DNA from: Cucumis sativus
Lineage: Eukaryota > Streptophyta > Magnoliopsida > Cucurbitales > Cucurbitaceae
Direction of reading: 5' to 3'
Assembly: GCF_000004075.3 (NCBI RefSeq)
Contig: NC_026660.2
Span: 22,137,498-22,201,497 of the forward strand
DNA: 64,000 bases
This document shows, one piece after another, positions 60,803 to 64,000 of the stretch; within the stretch, counting starts at the first letter, position 1, and every line of letters starts with the position of its first letter. Position numbers and translations under genes: made by a program. The notes beneath the pieces were generated by a model. The model worked only from the letters and a program-made list of their open reading frames with translations, was not told the origin of the DNA and searched no databases.

Positions 60803-63800
60803 GTAAGTTATTCTAATTCCCCTGTTTTCTCTAATTAATCATGCTTCGCAATGACTCTTTGCTCTCTCTGTTAATTCCTGTTTTGATTTCGTAAACTCTC
60901 TCTCTCTGGATATTTCGAATTCTCTGTTTTTGATTTTTGATTCATCTTTTCACGAACTTGAAAATTCGGATCGCGGTTTTTCTAAGAACTCGTAAATTTC
61001 ACGTGATTCGATTTTGTGAATCCTCTCGTTCAAGTTTAGCATCTATGTTTTTGGTTTTGAATTAAAACTTTTATTGCTTATCGTTTTCTCGAAAATGTGT
61101 GGTCCTTGTGCAATTTTTCTTGTTGTTTCAATCGATCTCTTTACTTCTTTTTCGTGTGTTTTTCTTTTTATTGTATCGATATAATTCTTACCTAATTAAT
61201 TAATTTTTGTTAGTTTTCCTCTCTCTCTCTATATATATTGTTTTTACCTTTAGAAAAAACCTCTAAATATAACTTTTGTGTTTTTTTCATCATAAACTAT
61301 GATAAATTTTAGCATAACAGAAAAAATATCAAACTATTTACCAATATAGTAAAAAAAAAATTGATTGGTAGACACAAATATTCTTGTTTATAATAAATTT
61401 ATATTCATATTCATCAACTTTTATTAAAAATAATCATTCTATAAACTACTTTTCTAATAGACTTCTATTCACATTTATTGTAACAGTAATTAATAATTAA
61501 TGACTAAAAAATTATTTATAGTAAATAACTAAAAAATTTATATAGTTTGATCAATAATGTTCTTAATTTTAAAGTACATTTCTTTAAAAAAATTAATTTC
61601 ATAGTGATTGAGATTATAATAACAAAAACTCAACCAATATTTTAAACAAATCACAATGGAACAAATTTGACTTTGGTACGTCACTTTTTAACCTAACGTG
61701 TGAAATTTGGCGGTTTTAAATCATTGATTTGAATAATTTCCACTCATGCAATTACATTGTTATAATCAAATAACAATAATAACGCGATGATGATTTCTAT
61801 TATTAGCATTAATTCTATACTTTATAATGTTTGCGTCATATCCACACAACCAATTTTAACATCATAATAACTAATAACTTTATTGAGTAACTTTTCTTTG
61901 AAGGTTGAATTTTGTATATTTAATATTCTAAATATAAATGTAGTAAGTAAAAAAAAAAAGTACATGGTTTATTTTCTGAAAATGGAGTTTCGATTTTAGT
62001 TGGTTTTGGATAGTAAATGGTTGAAAAGAGAAAGTTCAATAATACAAAGAGAAACCCTATTTTGTTTTTAAATTTTTTTATATATATTATCGAAGTCAAA
62101 AATTAAAGAAATAAATAAATAGATAGCACCAACCGTACGTACCCCATGTTGTTTTTTTTTCTTGGAGAATGATTTTGACAGCTAAACTAACATGACGGTG
62201 CCTATTTCCATATTGATTTTATTCAAATTATAGATTTAATCATCCAACTTTATAGTTCAATGTTATTTTCTTTTTAATTAAAAGCTTAGAACTTTCATTA
62301 AACATCGCATTCGAACTTGTATCTTAATTTCATACTAATTTCAAAACTTTAAACATATCATAAATATTAGGAGTAAACATTTGTTGATTATAGTCGATTT
62401 TTTTATCAAATCACACATCGAACCAACTAAACTATGGTCGATTTGATATACGTTTAAATTAATCTAGAATAAAAAATTAGTTTGTTAGTTTACTTCCTTA
62501 ATGAACTTTTTTGATTTAAAATTTTTCGACTATTAATATTGAAATTTTTAAAAATTAATAAAATAAAATAAAATATCTACATGTTATATTATAATATAGA
62601 ACGACAAAAATCCATAGATTTTTATCACATAGTCTATCAATATTGAATATTAAAATTTGCTATATGCTTAACTTTTTTTTCTGTCAAATTTGATATATTT
62701 TTTTTTCACAATTCTTCACTAATATTTTAAAACAAATAAAATGATTTCAATTAGTGGACTAAAACTGTAATTGGACTTTACTTTTTGTTTCTAAATTACA
62801 TATACAATTTCAAAGTTTTTAAAGATATCGTAAATAGTTTTAATATCAATTTAAATGTTTAGAGGTCTATTAATATTTGAAAAGAAATTGACTACAATTA
62901 GTGGACTAAATTTTTAATTTGACTTTATCTTTTTTTAAAAAAAATAAATTTTTTGTTTAATTTTACTTTTTGTTTTTCTAATGTTTGCACCATGCACGCA
63001 ACTGTGGTATTCTTAAGCTAGCTTGTACCACGTGTTGGGATACAATTGGTTGTTAAAGAGAAATGTCGGCAATGCACATGCATGTGATTGCGTGTCATCC
63101 ATGTGCCGCTTTGTTGTAAAGCTCTAAACTTCGAATGCCGTAAAAACTTATTTTGATTTTTTTTTAGTACGAAAGTTCATCCCTTAATTTTCTTTGAAGT
63201 ACAAACATTTAGTGAATTTTTAAATCTTACAAATAATTGTTTGGTTAAATTGCAAATTTTGTCTCGTAGAGATCTAGGTAGGTTGGAATCAATAAAAAAA
63301 AAAGTATTTTTCAAAAACTCATTTTTATTTAAATGTTCTTGTTCAACCGCTTAAAATACACTATTTTTCTAAAATATGACATTTTTTAAAAAATAAAACA
63401 CTTGAGGATGAATTCCATTAAAAAAAAAAAAGAACCTTTTATCAAATTAAAAAAAAAAGAACCTTTTATCAAATTAAAAAAACTAAGTTATAATTTAAAA
63501 CAATTTTATTACAATTATAGAGACCCCGTTTAATTTTATAGCTTTTGTTTTTATTAGTGTTTGATATCAAATTTTATGTCTACTAAAAAGAAGGTGTTGT
63601 GAATTTGAAATATGAAGAATATATTTGATAACTAGTTAGTTTTTTCAGAAATAAGCTAGTAATTCATCAACATTACTTCCCTCTCTAGTCTTAGTTCAAA
63701 ACAAAAACAAAAAATATAGAGATACTATTGAAAACAAAGTAAGTTTTTGAAAACTAAAAAAAAGTCTATTTTATAAAAATACTATTATTAAAACAAATTA

Positions 63801-64000
63801 TAAGAAAATATATAGAACTAGGAAAAACAAACACACATACACAGAGAAAAAATCACGTAGTTATAATCCAATAGAGTTGAAAGTAATTCATTGATTGTAT
63901 CAAATTTCATGTCTATTGCGTGGAGAGAGAAAATCGTGAAGTTGAGAAAATTAAAAGCTTTATTTCATAACCCATAATCATTTAGTTTTTATTTTTTTAG
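60803..64000. other. Intron of the phytocyanin gene, to window end
   Basis: At least 3.2 kb of AT-rich sequence with no recognisable exon on either strand. It includes a CTATC-type repeat fragment near 61300..61480, a duplicated A-rich AAAAGAACCTTTTATCAAATT unit near 63428 and 63452, and a GACCCCGTTTAATTTTATAG word near 63523 that resembles one end of a Tourist-type MITE. The 3' exon lies outside the window. Confidence 0.5.

Overview
The window looks like nuclear DNA from a eudicot plant. The intergenic DNA is very AT-rich, the genes have many GT-AG introns, and every recognised product belongs to a plant family. Several low-copy repeats (a tRNA-derived SINE, small AT-rich inverted-repeat elements) look familiar from cucurbit genomes, so Cucurbitaceae, perhaps Cucumis, is my best guess; that is inference only. 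I see no tRNA or rRNA gene, CRISPR array or bacterial operon.

Layout, left half (1..30 kb), housekeeping genes: the 3' part of a DGS1/NCA2-family mitochondrial outer-membrane protein gene (627..6040, +); a complete six-exon NUP96/SAR3 nucleoporin gene (8595..15677, +); a complete ten-exon plastid cysteine desulfurase gene, NFS2/SufS type (17000..20665, +); an intronless gene for a small, uncharacterised, membrane-anchored protein (22813..23496, +); an eight-exon B1-type mitotic cyclin gene (25339..27405, +) with mitosis-specific activator (MSA) and GGCCCA promoter elements; and MOCS2B, the large subunit of molybdopterin synthase (28598..29308, -), whose C-terminal tail is duplicated in tandem. 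An old Ty1-copia-like remnant lies between the cyclin and MOCS2B.

Middle (30..48.4 kb), a pectin methylesterase cluster: four PPME1-like genes without the inhibitor pro-region. Three lie in direct repeat on the minus strand (31213..33277, 35993..37415, 40985..42389) within tandem segmental units of about 4.1 and 5.0 kb. The fourth (46355..48342, +) is divergent and head-to-head with the third. All four keep the same three intron positions, intact reading frames and catalytic residues, and they share a core-promoter block directly upstream of a TATA box. Comparing the units shows two DNA-transposon insertions with empty sites in the sister copies, plus a duplicated Myb/SANT-like pseudogene fragment.

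Right part (49..64 kb): a three-exon type II membrane glycosyltransferase gene (49417..52644, +), an intronless E+-class PPR protein gene (53170..55671, -) convergent with it, about 5 kb of AT-rich intergenic DNA, and the first exon of a phytocyanin/early-nodulin-like gene (60610..60802, +) whose next exon is not found within the remaining 3.2 kb.

The genes do not form one pathway. The coherent module is the pectinesterase array, a recently expanded and probably co-regulated family acting on cell-wall pectin. No new system is evident; the most informative material is the promoter conservation, the dated transposon insertions and the in-gene tandem duplication of MOCS2B.
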